From a bacterium (GTDB lineage: Bacteria > KSB1 > UBA2214), in contig JAKQKF010000484.1 in the NCBI GenBank assembly GCA_029560815.1, positions 1-49,121 of the forward strand: DNA of 49,121 nucleotides, in the 5' to 3' direction. The translations under genes and the position numbers were made by a program. The notes beneath the pieces are model-generated. The model was not told where the DNA came from, did no database searches, and was given only the letters and a program-made list of their open reading frames with translations. Every line of letters begins with the position of its first letter. The stretch's first letter is position 1. This document shows, in pieces, positions 25,858 to 36,424 of this stretch.

Positions 25858-27903
25858 TCAATTCTTGATGACCTTAACCGCTTCGCGGGCGGCCTCCAGG
25901 AGAGGCTCGGCCGATACGGGGCTGCCGACCGCCGCAGCCATCCAGCTGTCAGGGGTGAGCATCCCCAGCATGCACATCCGCTCCATCTCCACACCAAGAT
26001 TCCTGCCCTGCAGATAGCGTTCGATCTGGAAACTGATGATGTGGCCGAGGGAATAGTCGGGCAGATAGAGGCCGCTGTCGATCATGTGCGAATAGATAGC
26101 CAGAAGGATGACATCACGCACTCCGAAGAGGGGAGCGAAATAGCTGTTCCAGACCTGGCGGGCGATCTCGATGACCGCGGCCTTGAGCTCGGCCGGGGTC
26201 GCTTGCGGATGATCATACATCCAGTGCCAGACGCGCATATCCACCAGCCCGACAGCGGCGATCTCACAGGCGCCCCAGTAGGTGTCAAGTGCGTTCAGAT
26301 GCGCGGCTTGCGCATCCGCAGCCGCCAGACCGAGCAGCTCAAGATCCCGGCTCTGGAAGACAAAGGCGAAAGCCTCCGTGAAAGCCGTGTTGGGTACGCC
26401 GGCCAGAAGAGTATGATCGATCCTGTTCAGGGAGAAGACCTGCTCAACACAATGACCGAGTTCATGAACAGCGATATTGTAGCCCTTGTAGCGCATCCCG
26501 CCCTCCGGAATGCGGGTGCGGAGATGGGCGTTGTCCTCCCTCCGCATCGCGCCCATGGCATGGCCGGCGCCGCGCGAGGGATCGACTGTTATCTTGGTCG
26601 CCAGATAGGCGGCGGTTGCGGGGGCGAAACCGAGACGAGTGAGAATTTCCGGCAGCCCTTCCTGAAAGGCCGCAGTGGTCGGGTATCTGGTGCTGACGAT
26701 CCGGTCAAGTTCGCTCTCGACAAAGGTGGTTTTAGGCTTGAAACCGCTGTACCAGATGTCAAAGGGCTCCAGGGGACGCTTCAGACGGCGCGAGATGAGC
26801 CGGGCCACCCGGGGAGCGACCGGATCGGTGAGCAGCCGGACCAGCAGGGCCTCGAACTCCGCCTCGGGGATCTCCCGCTCACGGTCGAAACGGCGGGCGA
26901 TTTTGGTCGGCTGGCCGGGATAATAGGGATCGATCCCGCGTTCTGCTGCAAAAATCGCCAGGAGATGGGCGTAACGCGTATCACTTTCCGGGACCGCGCC
27001 GGCCATCACGCCCTCCTTCTCAACCAGGTTGGCATGCGGCGCCCAGAGCGGAACAGGGGAATTGATCACCTCCTGCGGGATCTCCTGGCGGATGATGCGC
27101 TCCATCACCCGGCTGATCATGCGCTGGCGCGCCAGCCCCTCCTTCTCCGCATACTGGCCCTTGAGTTCATCCCGGAGTCCCCAATGGCTGATCAGCTTGA
27201 GCCCCTCCGGAAAAAGCCTGCGGCCCCGCTCGTCGACCAGCGCGTGCATATAGATATTATAGTTGGAAATATAGTCGTCCGCCTGGACGTAGGCGACGCT
27301 CGATGCCTGCAGCACCGCCGCCGGCACTCTGGCGTTGAACTGATTGGCCAGCCGCATCTGCGCCCATTCCTCACGGCTCCATGACGGCCCCAGTCTCAGC
27401 CGCTCCTCCAGGGTATAAAGTGGAAAATTAAGCAAGGCGGAAAAGGCGATTTTGTTGTGAAACAGATCGTCCGCAATATGGGCGAAAGGGCTGTATTCGG
27501 CGAAGAGATAGTCGACGGCCAGCACGGGGCCGCTCTCGAGCTGCAGAGGAACGGACCATGCACGGCTCACCTCGTGAGCGTGGCCGTAAACGGTCTCGAG
27601 ATTGCGCTCGAAACGTTCGAGCAGGGCCGCCCTCTCCCGGGGGTCAGCGACAAAATGGTCGGCGCAAAATTTACTGAACACGGCCTCCGTGCCATCCTCC
27701 TCGCGCCACAGCGAGGCAGTCTGACGCACACCCTGCTCGATCCGCTGGTGCAGCTCCGCACCATGCCGGCTCTGGAGAAGAGCGATCGCGCGTTCAACCG
27801 CACTCGCCGGCACGCCGGCCGCAGCCTTAAAAGCGGTCATCATGCCGATTGCAGCCAGGAACAGCAATAACCCTCCAGCCTTGCTATGCAGAATAATCGA
27901 CAT
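25858..27903 (-). CDS. Exported M3-like zinc metallopeptidase (gluzincin)
   Basis: A 681-residue protein from the ATG at 27903, which has AGAGGAG five bases upstream; the open frame upstream to 27972 lacks such a site. A signal peptide covers about residues 1-29. The zinc motif is HELGH (His480, Glu481, His484), and Glu510 in NTAFTEAFAF, 26 residues on, fits the third ligand of M3-type peptidases. Helical regions on both sides agree with that fold. It would cleave peptides outside the cytoplasm. The subfamily is uncertain, because the rest of the protein does not match a named M3 member that I recognise. The next gene on the strand starts 115 bases on. Confidence 0.75.
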   Translation of the reverse strand: MSIILHSKAGGLLLFLAAIGMMTAFKAAAGVPASAVERAIALLQSRHGAELHQRIEQGVRQTASLWREEDGTEAVFSKFCADHFVADPRERAALLERFERNLETVYGHAHEVSRAWSVPLQLESGPVLAVDYLFAEYSPFAHIADDLFHNKIAFSALLNFPLYTLEERLRLGPSWSREEWAQMRLANQFNARVPAAVLQASSVAYVQADDYISNYNIYMHALVDERGRRLFPEGLKLISHWGLRDELKGQYAEKEGLARQRMISRVMERIIRQEIPQEVINSPVPLWAPHANLVEKEGVMAGAVPESDTRYAHLLAIFAAERGIDPYYPGQPTKIARRFDREREIPEAEFEALLVRLLTDPVAPRVARLISRRLKRPLEPFDIWYSGFKPKTTFVESELDRIVSTRYPTTAAFQEGLPEILTRLGFAPATAAYLATKITVDPSRGAGHAMGAMRREDNAHLRTRIPEGGMRYKGYNIAVHELGHCVEQVFSLNRIDHTLLAGVPNTAFTEAFAFVFQSRDLELLGLAAADAQAAHLNALDTYWGACEIAAVGLVDMRVWHWMYDHPQATPAELKAAVIEIARQVWNSYFAPLFGVRDVILLAIYSHMIDSGLYLPDYSLGHIISFQIERYLQGRNLGVEMERMCMLGMLTPDSWMAAAVGSPVSAEPLLEAAREAVKVIKN

Positions 27904-28022
27904 TGCTCTCCTCTTTGCGAATTTAATGGAATCTGATTCGATAACCGTTAAGGTATCCATTTTGCGGGACAATTCAAAACAAAATATGGGCGGCGCCGGC
28001 TGGCCGCAGGCCGGGACGGATG

Positions 28023-29165
28023 CTATTCAGGGTGGATGCCCTCTTCGCTGATGCCGCGCACGAAATAGCCGGGATCATCGAGAAAGCGGTAAAAAATGAC
28101 GATGAAGGCCATGGAGGCCTCCACCATCAGATCCTTGTCTTTATAGAGCTCGGCGAGATTCCGTTTGCGGAGAGAGCGGTCCGGCTCGTTGAACCAGCGC
28201 AGAAAGAGTCCGTCAAGTCGTTTGCCAAGCATGGGCGCGGTGACCACGTCGATGCCCCCCTGATGGATGTACTGCATGGTTTCAATGACCAGTTCGCGCA
28301 TGCGGTTGAGGTCGGTCTGGTGATAGGAAAAGATATGCAGCGCGATCCTCTTCGCCTCCTTGATGCTGGCGTGGACCAGCATTTTGAAAAGGACGCTGGA
28401 GATCGCGTCATCCGCAACAGCCTCCTTCTTGCGGACAAGAGAGATGAGGACGATGTTTTTGTAAAGCTGATAGAGGCGCTCGGAGCCATCCATGCCGGAG
28501 TGGGAGGGGTGGGGATAATTGCCCTTGTTGGGATGGTAGGTGGGCAGAAACATCGTCTGGAAAAGTTCTTCGAAGAAATCGATATTGTCAAAGGCGTGGT
28601 GGAAATCCATACGCATGTCGAGGGTGTTATCGAGCCGGTCCGCCAGCTTGACACGCACCGCTTCAGGCGTACGGCAGGCCTCGCCGAGCATGCGGCCGAT
28701 GTAGCGGTAATAGTTCTCGCCGGACCGTTTGGTCAGCCAGTAGAGCCGCTCGGTCAGGAACCAGCGTTCGTCTTCCGGCAGCTTGTACATGATACTGCGC
28801 AGAGCCGGATCGATGGTTTCGCCAAAGTCCGCCGGCCGGCTGGCCGGTGGAAAATCCTCGAACCGGTCGTGCAGGAGGGCTGCCAGCAAATCCAGATACT
28901 GGGGATTGGGCATGCTGCGCACCAGCAGCGCCGTCGTGCGCAGGGGATGAATGATCGCCTGTGCGCCCAGGCGCCGCCGCTTACGGCCGTAGACCTGGTC
29001 GAGATAGATCATGGTCTCAAGCAGGATCTCCTCCTGTGCAAATGGCAGATGCTGCTCGTTCAGGACCTTGTCCAGAACACTTGGCCAGTTGGTCGGCTTG
29101 ACGACCAGCAGGTAGTTCAGGTCAGCGGAGAGGCGCAAAAAAACATCCAGATCATACAACGGCAT
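28023..29165 (-). CDS. RelA/SpoT-type HD-domain protein, possible stand-alone (p)ppGpp hydrolase
   Basis: A 380-residue soluble protein. Residues 65-180 carry the HD pattern of RelA/SpoT hydrolase domains: His73 in IIHPLRTTALLV, LLHDRFED (His99, Asp100, Glu103, Asp104), ENYYRYIGRML, and KLADRLDN with Asp176. All metal ligands and the catalytic Glu-Asp pair of the family are present. No synthetase, TGS or ACT domain is seen. The C-terminal 200 residues are unfamiliar. It could be a small alarmone hydrolase with an extra domain or act on another nucleotide. AGGAG precedes the ATG. It sits between the transglutaminase-like gene and the metallopeptidase gene. Confidence 0.7.
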   Translation of the reverse strand: MPLYDLDVFLRLSADLNYLLVVKPTNWPSVLDKVLNEQHLPFAQEEILLETMIYLDQVYGRKRRRLGAQAIIHPLRTTALLVRSMPNPQYLDLLAALLHDRFEDFPPASRPADFGETIDPALRSIMYKLPEDERWFLTERLYWLTKRSGENYYRYIGRMLGEACRTPEAVRVKLADRLDNTLDMRMDFHHAFDNIDFFEELFQTMFLPTYHPNKGNYPHPSHSGMDGSERLYQLYKNIVLISLVRKKEAVADDAISSVLFKMLVHASIKEAKRIALHIFSYHQTDLNRMRELVIETMQYIHQGGIDVVTAPMLGKRLDGLFLRWFNEPDRSLRKRNLAELYKDKDLMVEASMAFIVIFYRFLDDPGYFVRGISEEGIHPE

Positions 29166-29199
29166 ATAGTGCTCCTGCCCTCCTCTGGAGAGCTGTTGG

Positions 29200-30447
29200 C
29201 TATTCCGGCAGCCTTTCGGCCGCCCGTCTCATCTCCTGCAGGCGCGCCTCTTCCGGCCGGCCCGCCAGCATCAAATCAAGGCATTCCAGCAGCGATTTCC
29301 GGTCGGCCCGCCGGTACAAATATTCGGCCCAGCCCGAGAGGATCTCGTCCTGCTGCTGCACCTCCGCAGGCCCGAGCAGCGCCAGCTCAGCCATCTCCGT
29401 GACCAGGCGCCGGCTTTCCGGCCAGTTCAACCGCTGCCCATGCCGGCGCAAGGCCTGGAAAAAACTCGCGCGGCAGTTCTGGGCCAGCTCTTTCATTTCC
29501 GGATAGCGGTAGACCCCGTCGGCAAAAATGGCAAAAGCTTCATCAAAAGAACCGGCATCGTAAAGAGTCTTGCCCCACTGGAAGTAGAGGTTCTGTTCAA
29601 AGGGGATATTGGATCGGGAGTCCCGGTTGAATTGCTGTGCCAGAAGAACAAATTCATACGCAGTCGCGAAGTCATTCTGTTCGCGCGCAAAATAGGCGCG
29701 ATTATAGGCCAGCAAGCCCAGCAGCTCGGTATTATTGATACGCCGGCCGCGGGAATTTTCATAGGCGTAAATGCGGTCCAGGCCGATCTGCGCGGCACGA
29801 TGTTCCGGATAGTAATTCAGCAGGTAGGAGGAGTAGGCCTGCAGATTGCCCATGATATTGAAACCCATCGGCGAGGTGTTTTCGACCGTGACCGTCCGGG
29901 TAAAGTCGGGGAAAATAGTATAAACGTGCGTGGGCGTTTCAAAGGCCTCGGTGGCATACCCCAGATCACTGCAGACCAGGTTATAAAGAATGGTCCCCGC
30001 CACGCAGTTAAATTTCTGCCTGCGGATGACATCGAGCAGGGTCGTCGCTTCTTCCTTATACTCCCGGAGGTAGAACGAATGGAGGTAGCTGAAGATTGTG
30101 GAGGCGGATTCGAGCCGTTTGAAGGGATCCAGACGCAACGCATGCAGACGCGAAAGCACCTCCTCATACCAGTAGAGACAGCCTGCCAGGCTGTCCTCGG
30201 TCGCGGCGCCGGAGAGGATAAAGGCCGCCTGGATCAGGGTGAAATCATCCAGCCGCTCGTCGGCGATGTCCTCCTGCAAACGGTGCAGCAGAACAGCTTC
30301 GGCGGGCGGAGCGGAAACCTGCTGCGCCGCCCCGGCTTTCCAGAGCAGCAGCGAAAAGAACAGAGCGAGAAACAGGAGCCTGGGCAGTCCGAGGCGCCTG
30401 CAGGTCTCTCTGCAACGGCATCGCTCTCCAGTTTCCCCGTCTCTCAC
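29200..30447 (-). CDS. Transglutaminase-like/helical-repeat exported protein
   Basis: A 415-residue protein from the GTG at 30447, which has AGGAGAG eight bases upstream; the open frame continues to 30558 but would overlap the previous gene. A signal anchor lies at about residues 20-41. The middle has KFNCVAGTILYNL with Cys148 and TPTHVY with His174, spaced like the Cys-His pair of SirB1-like transglutaminase-fold proteins. The C-terminal half is helical and TPR-like (FATAYEFVLLAQQ, FQWGKTLYDAGSFDEAF). A periplasmic protease or scaffold role is possible; the function is unknown. The start is 12 bases past the CPBP gene stop. Confidence 0.65.
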   Translation of the reverse strand: MRDGETGERCRCRETCRRLGLPRLLFLALFFSLLLWKAGAAQQVSAPPAEAVLLHRLQEDIADERLDDFTLIQAAFILSGAATEDSLAGCLYWYEEVLSRLHALRLDPFKRLESASTIFSYLHSFYLREYKEEATTLLDVIRRQKFNCVAGTILYNLVCSDLGYATEAFETPTHVYTIFPDFTRTVTVENTSPMGFNIMGNLQAYSSYLLNYYPEHRAAQIGLDRIYAYENSRGRRINNTELLGLLAYNRAYFAREQNDFATAYEFVLLAQQFNRDSRSNIPFEQNLYFQWGKTLYDAGSFDEAFAIFADGVYRYPEMKELAQNCRASFFQALRRHGQRLNWPESRRLVTEMAELALLGPAEVQQQDEILSGWAEYLYRRADRKSLLECLDLMLAGRPEEARLQEMRRAAERLPE

Positions 30448-30458
30448 GGTGTTCTCTC

Positions 30459-32017
<1,559 letters not shown>

Positions 32018-32050
32018 GCTCTGATTCCTCACATTCTATGAACAGCCAGG

Positions 32051-32764
<714 letters not shown>

Positions 32765-32784
32765 GGGCCTGGAACTCCCTGTTT

Positions 32785-33798
32785 TCAAAGCTCTTTTTCC
32801 TGGTATTTTTTCCAGACCGCATCGGCATATTCGATCACTCCGTTGACGTAAGAGTCGATCGGATTATAAGCATGTATGGCGCGGCGCCGCGCCTTCTCGC
32901 TCGCCCCGTAACCATTAGCGTGCAGATAGTTGGCTACAGAATGGATCGCATCCGGCCAGGTGCAGAGATCGATTTGGCCATCACCATCGCCATCGCGCGC
33001 GAACTGCATTGAGCTGGGCATGAACTGTACATAGCCGACCGCGCCGCCCCACGAGCCCCGCAGTCGGGCCGCCTCGACCCCCTTCTCCTTGCTCATGCGC
33101 AGCAGGGCCGCCAGATTGAGCGCGGCGCTCCGCCGCAGCCGGTCAAGGCGTTTTCTCTCCACCTCCCCGAGCTTAAGCGCCGTGGTATCCGCCTCCCCCT
33201 TGATGATGAGCTCACGCACAGCCAGATCGCGGGCCTGATCCAGATAAAGAATCTGCCCGAGGAAAACGTTGACGATATAATGTTTGCCGACAAACTCACC
33301 CAGACCCGATTCCCACATCAAAATGGAAACAATATCCCTGGCTTCCACCCTGAAAAGCGCCTGCGCACTGTCCAGTTCGGCCTGATGCTGAGCGATAAAT
33401 TTGGCCCCTTCCGCAATCCGCCGCGGCTTTAAGAAAACCTTGCGGTAATCCCGGTGCTCTCTGTTCTGGATGGTCACACTCTGGGGCGTGGCATATTTGA
33501 TGATATTTTCGGGATAGATTTCCGGCGAGAGCCCGGTCAGCAGCAGCCTGAACTCTTCCTCCGAAACCGGCTTACCCTGCCCGGTGGTGGAGGCAAGGGA
33601 TTCCAGCAGGGTGGCGACAAAGGAATTTGCAGGCTTGCCCTCCTTGAATACGGTCCGTTCTGACAACTCCCAATTGGCCGCTACCGATTGTGTCGTCGCC
33701 GATAATTCGTGGTCTCCGCATCCGGCCATCCCCAGCACCACGGCGCAAACTGTAAAAAAAACACTCATTCGCACCTTCCACTCCCTGACTCCACCCAT
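32785..33798 (-). CDS. MltB-like lytic murein transglycosylase, lipoprotein
   Basis: From ATG 33798 (GGGAGG four bases upstream) the protein has 337 residues; ATG 33768 and ATG 33819 are alternatives. A lipobox GMAGC ends the signal peptide. The catalytic Glu is in ILMWESGLGEFVGKHY, followed by the MltB-type GSWGGAVGYVQFMPSS and DGDGDGQIDL, a calcium-loop-like segment. It cleaves the glycan backbone of peptidoglycan to anhydro-muropeptides. Soluble-lytic or SltB-like naming is also used for such proteins. It overlaps the menG reading frame start and follows a DUF1460 amidase, a pair that fits wall turnover. Confidence 0.88.
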   Translation of the reverse strand: MGGVREWKVRMSVFFTVCAVVLGMAGCGDHELSATTQSVAANWELSERTVFKEGKPANSFVATLLESLASTTGQGKPVSEEEFRLLLTGLSPEIYPENIIKYATPQSVTIQNREHRDYRKVFLKPRRIAEGAKFIAQHQAELDSAQALFRVEARDIVSILMWESGLGEFVGKHYIVNVFLGQILYLDQARDLAVRELIIKGEADTTALKLGEVERKRLDRLRRSAALNLAALLRMSKEKGVEAARLRGSWGGAVGYVQFMPSSMQFARDGDGDGQIDLCTWPDAIHSVANYLHANGYGASEKARRRAIHAYNPIDSYVNGVIEYADAVWKKYQEKEL

Positions 33799-33819
33799 AC
33801 TGCCTCCCAAATGATGCAA

Positions 33820-34704
33820 TCACTCATGCAAAGGATTCTTTCCACGCGTTGCTCCCGGCAGAGACCATTCAATCTGTTCCTTGATACGCATAAAACTCAT
33901 GCCCTGATAGAGCGGCCTTTTGCTGATCTTGGCGATATATTCCGCAAAGGGCTCATCTACAACCTTCCCCGCGCTCATGCTGGCATGACGAAACCAGGTG
34001 CGTCCATCCCTTTTGATGACCATGAGCATATGCGCCGAAAAAATATCCGTCCTGTCCTGAATCAGGGCGACTATATCGCCGCTGCGCAGTGCCGCTTCGT
34101 GTGAGACAAGCTTGTGCAGCGGAATATAAGCCGAGCGGACCGTCCGGTCGGGGAGCAGGGCGGGCAGATCATCGATGCCCTTGCCGTGGAAAAAAGCGCC
34201 GTGACGGATCGTACGTTCCGATTCCACCACATCCTCTCCGCCGGCCTGCCGGGTGACCTCCTCCAGGCACCAGCTGTTCGCCGGCAGCCAGTCCACCATG
34301 GTGTAGTGGTTGCGCGTGGCCATGCTGATGTAGCCGCCGCGATAGCGAATGTGCTGCAGGATGTTGAACATCTCTTCATAATTGCGCGCAAGCGTCAGGG
34401 CCATGACGATCTCGCAATAGGTCATGCAATTGATCTTCTGCAGGTTGAGAAGAGGCTGCGTGTCATAGCGGCCGTTATCACCCTCCCCTTCGCAGACCAG
34501 TAGATAGGGCGCACCGATGAAGCGCTCGGAATAATAGACCATCTTCTCCGCATTGGTCAGTCCGCGCGACGCAGTCTGACGGACATCCTGGTCGATCACC
34601 GGCAGCGGCGCCTGATAATAGAGGGGGGAATCGCCCGCCCTGAGGCAGCTCAGCAGTACAACAAATCCTATCAAAAAAGTGAGAACCGGCAGGCGGTCAG
34701 ACAT
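33820..34704 (-). CDS. DUF1460 (N-acetylmuramoyl-L-alanine amidase-like) protein, putative lipoprotein
   Basis: A 294-residue protein from the ATG at 34704, which has GGGAG six bases upstream; the frame is open upstream to 34758. The signal peptide ends in a lipobox-like LLSC. The DUF1460 block LQKINCMTYCEIVMAL carries the likely nucleophile Cys, and RYRGGYISMATRNHYTMVDW holds the conserved His. DUF1460 proteins have an NlpC/P60-type cysteine-amidase fold and act on peptidoglycan. It sits first in the run that continues with the MltB-like gene. A sigma70-like promoter lies 37 bases upstream. Confidence 0.85.
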   Translation of the reverse strand: MSDRLPVLTFLIGFVVLLSCLRAGDSPLYYQAPLPVIDQDVRQTASRGLTNAEKMVYYSERFIGAPYLLVCEGEGDNGRYDTQPLLNLQKINCMTYCEIVMALTLARNYEEMFNILQHIRYRGGYISMATRNHYTMVDWLPANSWCLEEVTRQAGGEDVVESERTIRHGAFFHGKGIDDLPALLPDRTVRSAYIPLHKLVSHEAALRSGDIVALIQDRTDIFSAHMLMVIKRDGRTWFRHASMSAGKVVDEPFAEYIAKISKRPLYQGMSFMRIKEQIEWSLPGATRGKNPLHE

Positions 34705-34740
34705 GGCCTTCTCCCAAAAAAGCAAAAAATCCATTTTATC

Positions 34741-34769
34741 ATAATAAATAATTATCACCTATTTTGCAA
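34741..34769 (-). promoter_or_regulatory. Likely sigma70-type promoter of the DUF1460-mltB-menG-menA run
   Basis: On the minus strand TTGCAA (34764-34769), a 17-base spacer and TATTAT (34741-34746) match -35 and -10 boxes at 4/6 and 5/6 positions. The -10 box lies 37 bases before the start at 34704, in an AT-rich divergent region. Confidence 0.5.
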
Positions 34770-34858
34770 GGAGATAATCGGCATAAAAATCACGCGTCCG
34801 CTAATAAAGGCTTCATGCCGTCAATTTTGTTTTTGCAACCATCCATTTTATGGCCGCT

Positions 34859-34864
34859 TATAAT
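34859..34864 (+). promoter_or_regulatory. Possible -10 box of the serpin gene
   Basis: A perfect TATAAT sits 126 bases upstream of the serpin start, in the divergent region 34705-34990. The best -35 candidate, TTGCAA at 34833-34838, is 20 bases away, longer than usual, so this is weak. No riboswitch or other structure was seen in this gap. Confidence 0.25.
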
Positions 34865-34990
34865 CTTGTGCCTATGCCCGTTGTGAAAGATTAAGCTCCC
34901 TTCCGGGAACATCCCTTGTCTGGGCATCGTATCACTCTTGTTAATCCTGACCTGAAAGTTAAATGCTTCCATTTACAAGGAGTCATGGCC

Positions 34991-36226
34991 ATGAAATGCG
35001 CCTGGCTGGTTTTACCGCTTGCCCTCATCTCCTTCCTGCAGGGCTGCTCACGCGACGCTGCCCCCTTTGAGCCCAAGGCTGTGCCCGCCCGTCCACTCAC
35101 CGCGCACGAGATCACCCTCGCCCGCAACAGCAACGATTTCGGCTGGCGGCTGGCGCAAAGAATGGCGCTGGAGGAGGGGCAAAAAAACAGCTTCATCTCT
35201 CCCCTCAGTGTCACCCTGGCCCTGGCGATGGCCTATAACGGTGCCGGCGGTGAGACCGAAACGGCCATGCGCACCACCCTCGGATTCCCCGAACTCTCAC
35301 GCGACGAGTTGAATTCCGCCCTGTCCGGACTCTCCAGCCTGTTGCTGGAGCTCGATCCCAAGGTCAAATTCCAGATTGCCAATTCCATCTGGTACCGCCA
35401 GGGCGTGCAGGTCAACTCCGATTTCATCGCTCGCAACCAGCTGGCGTACGATGCGACCGTCAAGCCCCTGGATTTCGACTCCCCCCAGGCGCCCTCCATT
35501 ATCAATGACTGGGCCAGCGACAAGACCAACGGCCGCATCCCCAAAGTTATCGACAGCATCGATCCCGATTTGATGATGCTCCTCCTCAACGCGATCTATT
35601 TCAAGGGAGACTGGACCACTGAATTCGACCCTGCCGAGACCAGGCCGGACCACTTTTACCTCTCTGACAGCAGCGGGTTCCCCTGCCGGATGATGCAGTT
35701 GACCGCCGACCTCCCCTATTACGAGAACGACCTTTTCCAGGCGGTGGATCTCCCCTATGGCGACGGCAAGTTCGCCATGGCCCTCTTCCTGCCTAAAACC
35801 ACTCTCGACGATCTGACCAGCCGCCTTGACAACGCCGCCTGGGAGGAGTGGCATACTCTCTTCGTACGGCAGCAAGGCACCCTCCAGCTGCCCAAATTCA
35901 AGCTCGCCTGCGATGTGACGATGAATGACGCCCTGAAAGCCATGGGCATGGCGGTCGCCTTTGACGACCACAGCGCCGATTTTTCCGGAATCAGCACTAT
36001 TTGGCCGTTGTTTATCAGTTATGTGAAACACTCCTCCTTCGTCCAGGTGGATGAAGAGGGCACCGAGGCCGCCGCCGTGACGGTGGTCGGCGTCGGAACC
36101 ACCTCGATCGGAGGGCCCTCCGGATTCTTCATGCGTGTTGACCGCCCTTTTCTGGCGGTAATTCATGATCATCACAGCAAAACCGCCCTCTTTGTCGGAC
36201 GCATCTTTCGACCGGAATGGAATTAG
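34991..36226 (+). CDS. Bacterial serpin, putative lipoprotein
   Basis: A 411-residue serpin from the ATG at 34991, with AAGGAG nine bases upstream; an ATG at 34985 is possible. The signal peptide ends in the lipobox LQGC. The body shows the fold's markers FISPLSVTLALAMAYNGAGG, LLNAIYFKGDW and the C-terminal RPFLAVIHD. The hinge is EEGTEAAAVT (from Glu355), with small residues at P12-P9 as in inhibitory serpins. Counting from P17 puts Thr-Ser at P1-P1', so it may inhibit a protease with small or polar P1 preference. Probable role: protection of the envelope from proteases. Divergent from the DUF1460 gene. Confidence 0.92.
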   Translation: MKCAWLVLPLALISFLQGCSRDAAPFEPKAVPARPLTAHEITLARNSNDFGWRLAQRMALEEGQKNSFISPLSVTLALAMAYNGAGGETETAMRTTLGFPELSRDELNSALSGLSSLLLELDPKVKFQIANSIWYRQGVQVNSDFIARNQLAYDATVKPLDFDSPQAPSIINDWASDKTNGRIPKVIDSIDPDLMMLLLNAIYFKGDWTTEFDPAETRPDHFYLSDSSGFPCRMMQLTADLPYYENDLFQAVDLPYGDGKFAMALFLPKTTLDDLTSRLDNAAWEEWHTLFVRQQGTLQLPKFKLACDVTMNDALKAMGMAVAFDDHSADFSGISTIWPLFISYVKHSSFVQVDEEGTEAAAVTVVGVGTTSIGGPSGFFMRVDRPFLAVIHDHHSKTALFVGRIFRPEWN

Positions 36227-36349
36227 GGGGTGTTGCCCAGCCGGATTGCGGGCCTCGTTCCAAGGGCGGTTCCTCAGAGCGGCCTTATACAGCAGTGTTA
36301 GATGTGTCGAAAGCGGCGGCGCCATTTTAATCGGACCAATGAATAACTC

Positions 36350-36380
36350 TTGTATTCCATCCCTTTTTTATTTACTTTTA
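36350..36380 (+). promoter_or_regulatory. Possible Bacteroidetes-like promoter upstream of the leuC-type gene
   Basis: CTTG with TTG at 36351-36353, about 19 bases, then TACTTTTA (36373-36380) resembles the -33 TTG and -7 TAnnTTTG elements of Bacteroidetes at 7 of 8 positions in the second box. It lies about 45 bases upstream of the start at 36425 in an AT-rich part of the 198-base gap. Motif evidence only. Confidence 0.25.
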
Positions 36381-36424
36381 TTGTAATTAGTCAGCCAAAC
36401 CCACTCAACCGGCAGAGAGGCGGC

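Noticed and set aside
27985..28020. GC-rich inverted repeats after the HD gene as a terminator
   Set aside because: The stem is only about five base pairs with a nine-base loop, and the T-rich stretch is some ten bases away.
26041..29402. Long plus-strand open frames opposite the metallopeptidase and HD genes
   Set aside because: They are shadows of well-supported minus-strand genes with clear motifs, and have no ribosome site or family similarity.
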